Shown: positions 10,490 to 22,430 of the stretch, in pieces
How the letters are laid out: each line of letters begins with the position of its first letter
Position numbering within the stretch: position 1 is the stretch's first letter
Assembly: GCA_029378245.1 (NCBI GenBank)
Contig: JARKIF010000013.1
Span: forward strand, 744,001 to 808,000
Direction of reading: 5' to 3'
From: Roridomyces roridus
Taxonomy: Eukaryota; Basidiomycota; Agaricomycetes; Agaricales; Mycenaceae
Length of the DNA: 64,000 nt
Translations under genes and position numbers: made by a program
The notes under the pieces: generated by a model
What the model saw: the letters and a program-made list of their open reading frames with translations, nothing else
The model's database searches: none
Told to the model about the DNA's origin: nothing

Positions 10490-11790
10490 CGAAGGAGGAC
10501 ATCGTGCTTGTTGGTGGGCGATAAGTGGCGACTTTTGTCCCATGACCTTTCCCCACTTAAATACCAGCACGGCCATCTGATTGTGGGGCACCGGATCTCC
10601 GTTTGCGCACGGCTGTACCGGCCCGCGGTCCGCCACGGCCATTCTGACCCCTTTGCGTGCCTGGCCGCTACTTAGCGACGCAGGAGCGGGAGTGGGGGAA
10701 CACCCCACGAGATCTTTCCCATCAAAAAACGGTTTTGAATGTTCCGACAATTGTGCGGCAGTCGCTTTCAAAGGTCTCGTATGGCGCTCCCGCATTTATA
10801 GACTGGAATGCATTCAAGGGGGATCTCGTTGATCATGCCGACGGTCAAGTACGGTGTCAAGCCCATGCCCTCCTGAGAATTCCTCTTTGAGTCTGAAACA
10901 TCAGAATTGAATGGAGCATCACACGACTGATTGGTAGTATGATTGATTGAATTCACTTTTTTTCTCCCTCACATGCTGTAAAGGAGCAGAAAAAGGAGCG
11001 TTCAGCCTCTCGTCTTGTCTTGCCGACATCGCTATGAGTGCTTGGCAGTTGAAGGCAGGCTTGTTCGGGATTTCATTGGCAGGTTTACTGCTGGCAGTAC
11101 TCAAGCCCAGAGTAAACCTGGGACTCGCCTGGGGCCACTGGCCAGCATCTTGAAATTCAAAATTCCCCATGTCGTCAAACGCTGTCAAACGCCGATCGAA
11201 TGCGGGGCGCGGGGCATCAGCCAAGCTTTGATCAATGATCCGCACTGCGCACATGTTCTCAGTTCTGTTAAGTAGTTTACGGGACCGGGAGTGATTCGTC
11301 GAGCACATTCGACCGGTCCTGCATTACTTATTTTCTACGTGCGCTGTACCCCTCTCGCCATTCCGAGATGTCTGCGGTGTTTGCATCCCACAAAAAACAA
11401 GTAACCGATGTGGGGGGTGCCCGGGAACAGATAGGTATACTTTGCCCTCTGGTGGCGGGATACTGTATACACGTCAGCGCGTAATTCAGTGTATACTTTT
11501 TCAGACTGTTCCGCCAGGCCACGGAGCCTGGAGCCCGCGGTTCAATAGCCGACGCCGCCTCATATTCAATGTGGAATACTTATGGGGCTATGGCGGCTCG
11601 CGCCGTCACGCACGGCATCAACCCTGACGTCGTCATTGACCCGTCTGTGGGGACCTGCTGCGCCGCATGTCTCCCGCACTTCGTGGAAGGGCGCGCCTGG
11701 GGTACATGTGCTCGACAAGCCGTTGTATGTGAATTCCAGGCTTCAGACATACTTGGTTACTAGGTTCAGAAACTATAACAAATCCCCAAA
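10490..11790. repeat. Decayed repeat R, copy 1
   Basis: This stretch is homologous to 21090-22350. A clear shared block is GGTCTCGTATGGCGCTCCCG at 10773 and 21381, continuing through AACATCAGAATTGAATGGAG and to about 11760/22320. A shorter relative lies at 19590-20010. All three share a minus-strand segment (…RRLT…, then a Trp-containing helix) that in the 19.6-kb copy leads into a sugar-porter motif. Copy 1 itself has no intact gene. It forms the left border of duplicated unit A. Confidence 0.6.
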
Positions 11791-11935
11791 ATAAATACAG
11801 TCGTCAAAGGAAGTACATGCCCCCTCTGGGTCGAAGTATCACAACTGTCCCACTGCTTACAACACCTCGTACATATTTCACAGTAACAAGGGCAAGTTCG
11901 ATAGTTGAGTGCCATTCTGGGATGTGAGCCGTAAT

Positions 11936-14829
11936 TCAGCTGGTTGTATTGCTCGACGATGGACACTGATTAATTTTGGGTTCAGAGAAACAGAGAGCAA
12001 GAGAGTCTGCCCGGTATCACTTACAGAGTTCGATTTGAAGAGTGCCCACCAGAAACCTTTTCTTTTTGTGTTCATCCTCCGATTGGTGCGGGTTGACTGA
12101 TCTTTAAACGACCTCTGCAGATAGACAATCAGTCATCAGTGCTAAGAAGAATCTGAGAAATCTCACCATCGTGAACTTCCAGGAGCTCACAGTCTTCCTC
12201 CAGGACCAAGTGGAAGCTCCCTCCTCCACTTCGTGTTCATCAGCTTCTTCAAACCGATCTTCATCAGATTCTTCATTTATTCCAAGGCTTGCACTACGCT
12301 CCCGTTAGCACATCTGTTGGCATCAGTTAAGGAGTATCCACTCACAGTGAGCATGTAACTCTTCCTTTGTGCAGGTCAACTCAAGAATTTGATATCCCAG
12401 TTCCCTTGCCACGTCCAGCCGATCTGGATCATAGCCTTTGGCAGTGTGAAATTGGCGTATTTCCGTGTAATCCTCATCGTTCCAGAATTCTCCTCGGACT
12501 TGCACCTTGATATGTAGCTCCGGAAAGCCCAATTCGCTGGCCTCTTCTGTCGTCAACCGTGTGTCACCTGATGGATCCAGCGACCAGTATGCAGGACAGT
12601 CAGGAATTGTGTAGTAGCCCCTGCCATCAACTGTGAACGCTTTCGCGGGGCAGAGGAAGAGATGGCCCGTCGGTAAGTTTTCAATTGAGCCCACCAGGTC
12701 CACGATGCAGTGAAAAGCGTCAAAGAATACTGCACAAAATGTTGTTCATGCAAACAGCAATGAAGCTCAACCAATACCATACCGTATTGGTGGAGGTTTG
12801 AGCGGATACCAAGGACACTAAGAGTGTGGGCAGCCTGTGCCAACCAGGCCTCTTCCGCCTTTGACCACAAAATATGTGTCTGATGGCAATATCTGTCGAA
12901 AACACTAACAGAATCCACACTATCATGCGAGTCAGTGATCTTTGATGGAAAGCATGCTGAACCATACCAAATCCAACCATTATCCAAAATTGATATACCA
13001 TCATCCTTGTTCTCTTCTATCCTTGAGGGAAACTTGAGAAGGAAACGATGAACGTTGAAAACTAAACTGACCGGTTGAAATAATTCTCCACATAGGGATC
13101 CTCCTGGCACCAGCCGTCGTCACTGGGCTGAACTTGTGGAAGGACTGAAATTTGGAAGGCCACGTCAAGCTGCCCGGTTGGAACATGGTAGATAGATCCC
13201 AGCCATAATGGCATATTGGTTGGAGCTGTGAACCAGCGATACCAACTCAGATACCAACTACAAATGCCATGGTAAAGATCCAGTGACAACAAGTGCATGA
13301 TCACTGATGTCTGTGGCAGAGTGAGCAAGGAAGAGATTGAGTGGGACCCATAGTCATGGGCATGGCCTGAAGTTGGCAATTCCAACACGGTGGCCCTGGA
13401 CTCTGGCGCTTTGAGCTCCATGTGAAGAACCCCTTTGGAGAGTTGAATCCAAACTGTGTAGTTGTTCCAAGACTAGGAATGTCATTGAGATTCAATGTGA
13501 AAAAGCATGGGTTATGCACCAGCTTCCCATCCCAGATGGATGAAATATATTGACGCCCGCTCTGGACCGAAAAAGAAATATTAGAAAGTTGACAGAAGGA
13601 CAACTGAGTGCTTCACTCGGAGCTGAGTTTCCTGAAAGCAGTTTGAAAACTGGCAACAGCGACAGGCAAGAATTGAAAATCCTCACCAGACATGCATAGA
13701 AGTGCACCCGAGAGAAATGTGGTTGATCTGCATATTTGGAAGGCTGCCATATTGTGGAGGCAGTCAACACTAGAGGGTCGGCCAGACAGAACCAAGAGAA
13801 GCCCAAGAATGACAGAACAATAGTGTGGTCATTCAAGAGGAGCCACTATGGAAGTACATGGTGGTCAAGACCAAGAAGAGAAGATATCTATCAGTAAGGT
13901 AAATGGTCACAATCAATGTGTAACATATATGGAATGGTGATGTAAATAAGATAAGATAAGTAAATGGGAATATAAGATAAGATCAGATAAGATCAGGAAC
14001 ATCCAGTATGATCAGACTAGATGTCTTGTAAGTAGTAAGTGCCAGACTTACAATATTGATCCTGGAACTTGCGCCATGGAACCAAATCTGCCGTTGAAGA
14101 ATGAACCATAGTTGTAAATTTGCAGCACAATAAAAGAAGGTTCTAACCGTCATGGAAGACAAGGGCATGGATCCCACCACTATGTCCCATACCATACAGT
14201 TGGAGAACATAGGGATTCCTTAGACGCTGTCAAGTCGGAAAGTTTGGCAGAGTGGCAAGTGATCCTACCGAAGGTTGGAGTACAGATCAATTTCTTTCCT
14301 CCATTGCTGGAGATGTGCTTTGAGCAATACAAAGAAGCAATGAGAATAGGTTTACTTACCTCCTCTGCACCCGGTCCCTCAATTACCCTTGCTGTCATTG
14401 GTGACTGCAGGCCCACAATCTCTGCGGAATATATCCGCCGCACATAGTTCGGAAGCTTGCGGTTATGCCGCCGAACAATGCACTTGGAGTTTGAAGCACC
14501 GGGGATTTCACGATTCAGGATGAGATGTCCCATCGGAATCTCGCAAAAGTCTTGCAAGGTGAAGTCAGTCAAATGAGCAAAAATGATGTGTGGTGCTACG
14601 AACTGGGTGGTTTGCTTGGAGGCGGGTAATTGATGTTGGTAAAGTTGCACCCCTGAATGACAAAGTCCCTATTGTGCGAGAAAAGAGCCCCGGCGGTGCT
14701 GCCATTATATGCGAGTCAGATACCGGCTCTGAGTGATTCTCTGGGCTCTTACGGCTCTCGGGACACTTCATCTTGAACGCTGTGCGCTTGGGTCGGGATG
14801 TCAGAGCCGATGGGTGTGTCTTCACTCAT
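11936..14829 (-). pseudogene. Kinase-like paralogue, copy 1 (mushroom-specific multigene family), damaged
   Basis: The start ATG is at 14829 (MSEDTPIGSDIP) and the ancestral stop is at 11936. The exon order matches copies 2 and 3. The N-terminal motif is LFSHNRDFVIQG. A kinase N-lobe-like part follows (VRRIYSAEIVGLQSPMTAR, QWRKEIDLYSNL, NPYVLQLYGMG, ALVFHD). The long C-terminal part has ENLPTGHLFLCP, YWSLDPSGDTRLT and ARELGYQILEL. This domain order is a large paralogous family in agaricomycetes that I know only as uncharacterised. The usual kinase beta-3 Lys is not seen, so catalysis is doubtful. Damage: a solo LTR sits in exon 6 (13737-14052), and a one-base deletion puts a stop in the acidic C-terminal exon near 12280. 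The 3' coding relic (KGFWWALFKSNS) is preserved. It shares a divergent promoter region with the sedolisin gene. Confidence 0.6.
13737..14052 (-). mobile_element. Solo LTR inserted in kinase-like copy 1
   Basis: A 316-bp insertion is absent from copies 2 and 3. It begins TG and ends CA and is bounded by the perfect 5-bp target duplication ATATT (13732-13736 and 14053-14057). It contains a GATAA-rich tract at about 13935-13995. On the minus (sense) strand its terminus TGTAAGT supplies a consensus 5' splice site, and the host exon just beyond its other end supplies ATGCAG, so it may be removed as an intron. LTR family unknown; it does not match the chromovirus LTR at 42508 except for the terminal TGTAAG. 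Confidence 0.75.
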
Positions 14830-15461
14830 CGCGGTGGTGGTGGGGAGAAGAGAGGGTCTTTGACGGCTCTACGTGACAGTGTGAGAGTAGGAGATAAAAT
14901 TGGAAAGCTGTACATCATCGGCTGGGCTGTTCAGAAGCTGTGTGGCCACAAAACTCCCGATAACTTATGATTGATGCGCTGCCAGCGCTGGTATGGCCAG
15001 AGGCATGGGCGTCTCGAGTGGAAGCGTCAACCGCGGGACGACTCGCGACAGCGACGAGCGCGTGGGCTGCGCAGGATGTGGCGGGAGCAGAAGAAGTTTC
15101 GTCATGTCTCGGCCTTGTCTAGGCCGATGTGTTTTTGACATGATGTTCACAGCCACCATTTGTCACTTCCCTTTTGCTCTCATCTCCTTTTCACCATCGC
15201 TGGAACGTACTTCTCGATCCTCACAAATACTACTGCTATCCTCTCCCTGCTCCCTCATGTTGTCTCTTTCTGCCAAGATCTAGATCTGATTCAATGTCGA
15301 CGAGGCTGTGAAGCACTTGAATAGGTCAATCTTATTTTTGGCCTTCAAAGCTGTTGAGTCTCCTGACCGGTGACAGTGCGTCCGTCAAGAATAAAAAATC
15401 TCCGAACCTCCAGGATATATTTCCCGCACTTATAGCTACGTGCCATCGCTCAAATCCTCCC
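14830..15461. promoter_or_regulatory. Divergent promoter between kinase-like copy 1 and sedolisin 1
   Basis: About 100 bp next to the kinase-like ATG (GGGTCTTTGACGGCTC… GGAAAGCTGTACATC) is conserved with copy 2 (25003-25140) and, inverted, with copy 3 (40040-40177). The segment near 14965-15120 is conserved beside copy 2 and partly at 39840-39990. A TATA-like ATATATT lies near 15414, about 48 nt before the sedolisin ATG. No gene is seen inside. Confidence 0.55.
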
Positions 15462-17827
15462 ATGCGTCCTTTCAGCCTCTGTCTCCTCCTCGCCTTCTCC
15501 TTCCTCTCCCGCAGCCATGCGCTGGTGGTCCATGAAAGCATATCTGTCCCTCCATCCAGTTATACCTACGACGGTCCCGCCGCCCTCGACGAAGCACTCA
15601 CTCTGCGAGTCGCGCTCGCTCATACGAATCTCTCAGGCCTCGAAGAGATGACCTATGCCGTGTCCGACCCCACTAGCATGCTTTATGGCCGGCATCTCAC
15701 AACGGACGAGGTGCTTGCATACATCAAACCCGCACCGGAAACGCACGCCCTCGTCTCTGGATGGCTTTCCGAGAATGGCGTCACCGTCGAATCCACATCC
15801 TTCGCAGGCGATCTACTCAAGATTTCGTTATCCGTGGCAAAGGCAAATCACCTCCTCTCGACGGAATTCGGGAGCTTCACGCATGCTGCGAACGGCAAAA
15901 AGAGTGTACGGACGTTGCGGTATTTCGTCCCGGAGACCCTCCAGCAGCATATTCGATTCATCCATCCCACCATTGCGTTTATGGGGTCGATCTCATCGTC
16001 GAGCCTGGTGGTAGTTGCCCATACCGAGGTATCTGCTGGGGCACCCCCAGTGTCGTGTGAGACGCTGTGGACTCCAGTGAGTACTCCCTCCGACGCATTC
16101 GATTTCCAGCCCATAACCCCTCTTGCAGCAATGCACCCAGGACACATACGGTGTTCCCTCATCCAAAGCCACGAACTCACCTTCGAATGTTCTTGGCGTC
16201 GCGGGTTTCTTTGGGGTACGTCCAAGATCTTCACTGCGTTTCAAAGTCTCATGATCGCTCCCAGCAATATGCAAACTCACAAGATCTAAACGTGAGCGTT
16301 GAGTCTGCCCCGCTATCCTCCGTTCCACAACTTGGTTTAGGTCTATCTCAGCACATTCCGTCCGGATCTCGTAGGCTCGAGCTTCAACTTTCTCAGCGTC
16401 GACGACGGCATTAACAATCAGACGCTTTCGTGCGTCTCCTTTCCCTGCCCTCTGAGCGTACATGGATGACCATGCAATGTAGAGCTGCCGGTGCCGAAGC
16501 AGATTTCGACATCGAAACCACCGTAGGCCTAGCCTCTGGTGTACCTGTGACGTTTATCTCAGTGGGACCGGACAATCCAGACGGCGTCCTTGGTGCAATT
16601 GTACGACCTGCCTTCCGTCAAGTTTAATTTCACTGACCGATGCGATCGGGTTCAAGGATATCGTCGACGCAATCTTGTCCCAGCCGCCGGAAACGCGTCC
16701 CACGGTGCTGACGACGAGTTACAACATCCTCGAGGAGGCCATTCCTTTGTCCGTTGATGTGTGAGTTGGATTGCTTGATGCATGCGTGAGTAGCTCATTC
16801 TCGTTCGACGAAACAGGGCAATTTGCAATGCATTCATGCAGCTCGGCGCGGCAGGTGTGTCCTCTCGTTCAACTCGATGTTTGTACGCTTAGAGGAACTC
16901 CTAGGCATATCGGTACTTTTTTCTTCGGGAGACGGTGCGTATCATCAGAATATATTTCTTGGAGTCAAGACCCATCCATGTCGCAGGCGGCGTAGGCGGA
17001 CCGACGCAGAATACTAGTTGCACCACCTTCCTACCCACTTTCTCCGGCGGGTGCCCGTTGTAAGGTCCACTCCCCCCTCTGCAAATGTGCATCTCGGCTG
17101 ACCACCAGTATCACCGCCGTCGGCGGAAGCACCGGCCTCCCTCCGCAAGTCGCAGCAAGCTTCTCCGGTGGAGGGTTTTCCAACTACTTCCCCAAGCCGC
17201 GATTCCAGCTCGACGACGTTGCAAGCTATGTGACCTCCCTGGGTCAGCAATATAGCGGGTTGTATAACACGAACGGTCGTGGATACCCCGACGTCGCGGC
17301 GCAAGCGGTGGATGTCGCTATCACCTGGCGTGCGTCGTCGTCTTCGTTTCTTGTTTTCCTTCCTGGTTCCTGATATTTGTACCAGAGGGCGTCGTAAGTC
17401 TCCGGCTCCGTCACGGTGGTGATAACTTCATCTGATCAAACAACCTAGACAGGCCATGGGAGCGGCACGAGTGCCGCCAGCCCGATATTCGCTAGTATCA
17501 TCGCGCTGGTGAATGACCGCCTTATCGGGGCAGGCAGGCCTGTCCTCGGGTTCCTCAATCCTTTCTTGTACAGTCCGGCTGGGAGAGCGGCGTTCGATGA
17601 TGTCGTTTCGGGTGCGTTTTATCGTGTACCGTTTACTCGGGTTCCTCGTATTGAATGTACTCGAAGGCAGCAACCCTGGATGTGGGACGGAGTGAGTACA
17701 TCCTTCTGTTCGTTTTATTTCCTGACAAACGGAATCTAGCGGGTTCTCGGCATCGCCTGGTTGGGACCCTGTAACTGGGTTGGGTACTCCGAAATTTGAA
17801 CGGCTGCTTGCAGCAGTAGGGCTTTGA
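15462..17827 (+). CDS. Sedolisin (S53) tripeptidyl-peptidase, secreted, intact
   Basis: Exons: 15462-16076, 16129-16215, 16265-16291, 16341-16429, 16483-16600, 16657-16760, 16817-16854, 16905-16934, 16987-17056, 17109-17329, 17386-17393, 17449-17611, 17667-17691, 17740-17827; the total is 1683 nt, or 560 residues, the usual length for fungal S53 enzymes. A signal peptide (MRPFSLCLLLAFSFLSRSHA) and a pro-kumamolisin activation domain fill about residues 20-190. The catalytic set is visible: Glu278 and Asp282 in AEADFDIE, an Asp in LFSSGD (about 369), and Ser477 in GSGTSAASP. The C-terminal signature [11 protein letters not shown] is present. The enzyme should remove tripeptides from protein N-termini in acid conditions outside the cell. 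Exon 11 is only 8 nt; it is needed to keep frame and is conserved in copies 2 and 3. This is the parent or sister of the broken copies at 27622 and 34233. Confidence 0.9.
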
Positions 17828-18016
17828 ATTCGAAGCAATACTCAGTATCTGTCCCACGACGTTGCGCTCCCATTTAGATGTATGCCCTGAGTTCAGGAAC
17901 TTTGCCCTGACAGATTATCGTAATAATTAATTGCGGTGAGCCCGCATTCACACAAGTCGTACCCACTCAACAGCCCTGAATAATACTAAGCGAATTGACA
18001 CCATTACCAAACTCAT

Positions 18017-19250
18017 TCAAAGCGACATGAACAACACGAGGGACGCGACCAACGCGGCGCCCGTTAGAGTCACAACGGACGTTCGGGACGCAGCGCCTGT
18101 CTTGCCTGTGGGTTGATGAGAGAGGTGTTCTCTCCGTGAAGTTGAAGCTGAGGAAGAGTGGAACGCACCGTCGTCCGTGTCTGCGCCGCCGTTGGACGCG
18201 ATGGTGATGTTGCTCACATTGAACCCGAACTCTTGGGCTCGTGAAACCTAGCGACTCGTAAGTGAGGAAGAAGGTCTCGAAGTATCCTCGTATATCTTCA
18301 CATCGACTAGACACAATGAAGTATATTGCCTACGTAGACAACACCGAAGGTAGTAAATGAATCCGGACCCATGCGTCCCTCCCATAATATGCATCTACAT
18401 CAGAAGGGCAACACAAAAGAAAAGTGGGGTACATATACTCTGGTTGACCCACCTCCCGCGCGCACCCTACGCGGACCTTGCATCTGCTAACGTATCGCGC
18501 TACTCCCACGCGTTGCGTGGGGGCGCAACACCACGGTAAACGTTCGGCGGCAGTCAACGGGTGACCTACTCTCCGCGAGGTCGACCGACTCGGACGCTCC
18601 GGTGGGGCCCAGGAACAACGCCAGTAAGAGTGTAAATAGCTCACCTCGGCCTGTACGCCCCCGCGGGTCCTCCTCAGCGCATCCTCCTTCAAGCTCTCGC
18701 GAACGCACTAGGGGGCAGGAGCAACCTGACATGCCGTCTTGAGCGGCGCTGCGTCTAGGTACACATAGCAGAGAGAGAGGAGGTGGAAAGCGGGAATGAG
18801 CAAGCTGGGAGCCTCGTAGGCGAAGAAACACACGTCAACAAAGACGAGAAACCCGTATTTTGCGGATCTATGACACCGTTTGCTGCTTAGAGGGCATAGA
18901 GAGCACTCCTGCGGGATGTTCGAGTGAGAGCTCGCGTTTGCGAGTATGACGCATGGGTCTGAGGCGAGACGACAGACTGGTAGAATGAGAAGTGCACCGG
19001 ATTGAAAGAGGAAGAGAAGAGTACACACCTCGATTCACAGCGTGGGGCGGAGCGCACGACGAGTCCGGGTCGGCCAGCGACGCGTTCACTCGAACCAAGT
19101 AAGTCCAGAGTCCAATGAGGGAGGAATATGTACCACGCACCGTCATACCCCTCTTTCCACGTATCCCCTCAAGTCTCCCCCACGCTGAGTGTTGCAGAAC
19201 TCCAAAGCTGAGAGCTTGAGGTTGATAGCACGTATAGGACATGGCCAATG
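18017..19250 (-). pseudogene. 3' part of an unidentified convergent gene X, copy 1
   Basis: The minus strand ends in a Ser-rich segment with N-glycosylation-like NxS/NxT sites and a hydrophobic C-terminus (SVVTLTGAALVASLVLFMSL, stop at 18017-18019), suggestive of a GPI-anchor signal. Copies 2 and 3 read SLGFTxQCQELGF across a point where copy 1 has lost 5 nt, so copy 1 is frameshifted near 18230. Farther upstream are coding-like pieces (EDALRRTRGGVQAE near 18650, VNASLADPDSSCAPPHAVNR near 19060) separated by likely introns. I do not recognise the protein. Confidence 0.35.
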
Positions 19251-19611
19251 TGCCGGGACCGTGTCCGTCAAGACGAGGTGCGAGGATTGCGACGTTTCTG
19301 CGCGGTCGGAGATGCGACGACGGAGTGTTATTGCTGACTGGGTTCGAGAGCTTGGACTCGAGGCAGTGGGATGACGATCCGTAGGCGATGGTGGTGGTAA
19401 AGAAGAAAGAGGCGATGTCACATGTGTCACATACGCCTCCAATCCAGATCCGTTAATGCTGCTCTGATGCCTTTCTGCCAAGTTGCACATATGGCCGTCC
19501 AGCGGCCGTTCACTCTGATTTTCTGTGCCCAAAAACGCTCACATAATGGCGAGTGCTGTCACGCCGATGCCAACACCGGAAAACCGGCATAGATCATAGG
19601 CTAAGTGATTC

Positions 19612-19870
19612 ATAGCCAACCCGGTCCTTCGCAGCAGTGGTCAGCGCTGCACCGACGCTGAGGACGACGGTGAAGATGACGAGTGTCCACCGCCGGCCGA
19701 TGGCCGCCGAGATGGGCGCGCTGCCGAGGGCGCCGAAGAAGGCGCCGGCTTGGAGCACCGAGGGACTCGCTTACCAGGGCCACAGTCCACTGGCCAGCAT
19801 GTTGAAGTTCAAAATTCCCCATGTCGTCAGACGCCGATCGAGTGTGGGGCGCGGGGCGCGGGGTATCAGC
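19612..19870 (-). pseudogene. Sugar-porter (MFS) relic
   Basis: One minus-strand frame reads QAGAFFGALGSAPISAAIGR followed by RWT and a hydrophobic helix. This is the TM2, loop 2-3 and TM3 region of fungal sugar porters, with the IGRRWT loop motif. A preceding short exon-like piece (LNFNMLASGLWP) is joined through a GTAAGC donor. No other transporter exons remain nearby, so this is a fragment. It is related to the R repeats at 10490 and 21090, which have lost the motif. Confidence 0.55.
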
Positions 19871-19989
19871 CAAGCCTTTGATCCGCGGTGCGCGTTACGG
19901 GACCGGGAGTGATTCGCCGTTGATCCTGCATTATTTCTACCACCAGGTGCCTCACCATTCTGCGGTGTTTGCATCCCCGGTCGTTGTAG

Positions 19990-20345
19990 CAATAATGTTT
20001 AAATTTTGAAGGACTAGCTAGGGAACATAGATTTAAATTTTCTTAGGGACTGCTACAAGTCGGGGAAATTTAAAGAGTTGGCTGGGGAGCATGGGTAGCA
20101 GATTTAAATCGAGCTCGCACCCACGTCCGGGCGCGCAGCAGTAGCACACAGAAGGGCAGAATTAAATCTGACAAATTATTTGCCAGCGTGATTGCATAAA
20201 CCCACGTACGCACCGCAGCCAGATTTAATTCCACCTGACTTCGAAAGTCACATACCCGAACGATCGCTGCGGTACTGAGTTAGAGTTCAACTTGCACTGA
20301 AATCTGAAGACGCATCGTGCTGAGAAAAGCAAATGAAATGGATTT
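19990..20345. repeat. Cluster of TTTAAA/ATTTAAAT palindromes
   Basis: At least six copies or near-copies of ATTTAAAT or ATTTAAT occur in about 350 bp (near 19998, 20030, 20068, 20101, 20160, 20222 and 20341). Two are embedded in a loosely repeated unit (GGACTAGCTAGGGAACATAG and GTTGGCTGGGGAGCATGGG). Surrounding DNA is GC-richer. Purpose unknown. Confidence 0.5.
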
Positions 20346-20953
20346 AAACGGATGGAATCTAATTGAGCTTCACAATTGTCAGTTCCAGGAGCTCCTCGCG
20401 TAAGAACACTCAAATAAGGATCCCCTTCCTGTGTATGTTGAAACGTTGATGCTCCAACTCCTCCAACTCTCGACCCTCCTTGACACGCCAGGTGGCATCC
20501 TCGCACAGTGTGGTAGCAAGTACCGCCGGTAGTGTAGCGTGCCCATTCCCATTGCGGCTTGTCGTCGGGCAGGCAGGGACGTCGGTTTGGCAATGAAGTA
20601 CTACCACAGAGCACGGATGATCGATTGGCACGGACGGTGGCACTCACAGGGAGCGACGCAAGACCTCCGTGACGAGCCGCAGGCAGCTGCGAGGAGACCA
20701 ATAGACAAGCGCCGCGAAGGTTAGTCGGAGTGCCACGGAGGTTACTCGATTCATGAAGGTGGTTGGTGTCAGAGAGCCGGAGGTGGTCATGGTCGAAAGC
20801 AAGGCGAAAGTCTGAGTCAAAGAGTTTTGCCGAGTGATTGACTGGTGATTCCTCCACAAGCGCAAACATCATCACCATTCTGATTCCGACCGTCATGCTA
20901 TCGAATCCCGATCCCAGCGCGAGCAGCATTCCGTGCAATCCTTCTTCGTCCAA
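20225..20953 (-). CDS. Hypothetical open frame, 242 codons
   Basis: This is an uninterrupted minus-strand frame from MDEEGLHGMLLALG to a C-terminus ending VRWN. It shows no recognised domain, signal peptide or internal repeat. Its composition is not clearly coding, and a splice donor-like GTGAGT near 20650 would break it. It lies just left of repeat R copy 2. It may be spurious or part of a decayed gene whose upstream piece is at 20960-21170. Confidence 0.2.
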   Translation of the reverse strand: MDEEGLHGMLLALGSGFDSMTVGIRMVMMFALVEESPVNHSAKLFDSDFRLAFDHDHLRLSDTNHLHESSNLRGTPTNLRGACLLVSSQLPAARHGGLASLPVSATVRANRSSVLCGSTSLPNRRPCLPDDKPQWEWARYTTGGTCYHTVRGCHLACQGGSRVGGVGASTFQHTQEGDPYLSVLTRGAPGTDNCEAQLDSIRLNPFHLLFSARCVFRFQCKLNSNSVPQRSFGYVTFEVRWN

Positions 20954-21089
20954 CGTTCTTCAAGTTCGTGAAATCTTTCTCCGGAGTTGTCTTTTGGGCT
21001 CGCAGACGCCAGGAAGAGTCCAGACAGACCAACGTGGAACTTAGCGAGTGGCACCCTGCTGGCACCACGACATCGGACACGGGGATACG

Positions 21090-22350
21090 TGAGGCAAGCC
21101 AATAAACTCGAAAGTGGCGGAAGACGGCCATCGTGCGTGCTAGCGGTCGACAAGAGCGTAAACAGACCCATTTAATTCCCCGCAATATATATACCACCAG
21201 CTCAGGCACATCTGATTGGTGGGGGCATGATCATCGCTTCAGCCGGCCCGCGGCCCGCGCGGCCAGCGGGGCATTCTGACCAGAGCGCAGGAGCGGGAGG
21301 AAAACTCGAGTGGGAGAAAATCCACGGGATCTTTTCCATCAAAAATCTGGTCCGACAATTGCGCGGCAGTCACTGTCAAAGGTCTCGTATGGCGCTCCCG
21401 CGTTTATAGACTGGAATGCATTCAAGGGGGATCTCGTTGATCATGCCGACGGTCAAGTACGGTGTCAAAGCCAAGGCCGTCCTGAGAACTCCTCTTCGAG
21501 TCTGATCTGAAACATCAGAATTGAATGGAGCATCACGCGATTGATTGGTAGTATGATTGATTGAATTCACTTTTTTTTCTCCTTCACATGCTGTAAAGGA
21601 GCAGAAAAAGGAGCGCTCAGCCTCTTGTCTTGTCTTGCCGACGTCGCTGTGAGTGCTTGGCAGAAGGCAGGCTTGTTCGGGATGACATTGGCAGGTTTGC
21701 TGCAACCCAAGGTAAACCCGGGACTCGCCTACCAGCGCCACAGTCCACTGGCCAGGCATCTTGAAATTCAAATTCCCCATGTCGTCAGACGCCGATCGAA
21801 TGCGGGGCGCGGGGCAACAGCCAAGCCTTGATCAATGATCCGCACTGCGCACATGTGACTCCGGGACCGGGAGTGATTCGCCGACCAGATTCGGCACTTC
21901 GCTCCCGGTTTTACATTATTTTCTACTTACCATTAGGTGACTCACCCCTCCGAGATGTTTGCATCCCACCAAAAACAAGTAACCGATGTGCCGGGTACCC
22001 GCCGGGGACGCAACTGTACACATCAGTGCGGAATACAATAATATTCACTGTGCATACCTTTTTCAGATTGGTCCGCCAGGCCACGGAGCCTGGAGCCCGT
22101 GGTTGAATAGCCGACGCCGCCTCAGTAATAAATATTCAATATGGAATATTTATGGCGGCTTGCGCCGTCACGCACCACATCGACCCTGACGGCCTCATTG
22201 ACCCGTCTGTGGAGACGTGCGCCGCATGTCTCGGAACTGCGTAGAACGACGCGCCTGGGTAAACTTAACAAGTTGTTGTATGTGAATTCCAGGCTTCCCA
22301 GATGCTTAGTAGTGACTAGGCTCAGTCTTCAGAAACTCCAATAACAACAA
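21090..22350. repeat. Decayed repeat R, copy 2
   Basis: This is the direct-orientation homologue of 10490-11790 and lies at the same distance from kinase-like copy 2. Several small indels separate the copies. No intact gene is present. It marks the left part of duplicated unit B. Confidence 0.6.
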
Positions 22351-22430
22351 GAGATCCGAAAAGTCAATACAGGCCTCGTTGAAGGAAGTACATGCCCTCT
22401 CTGAGGTGAAATATGAAAAACTGGTAGAGA

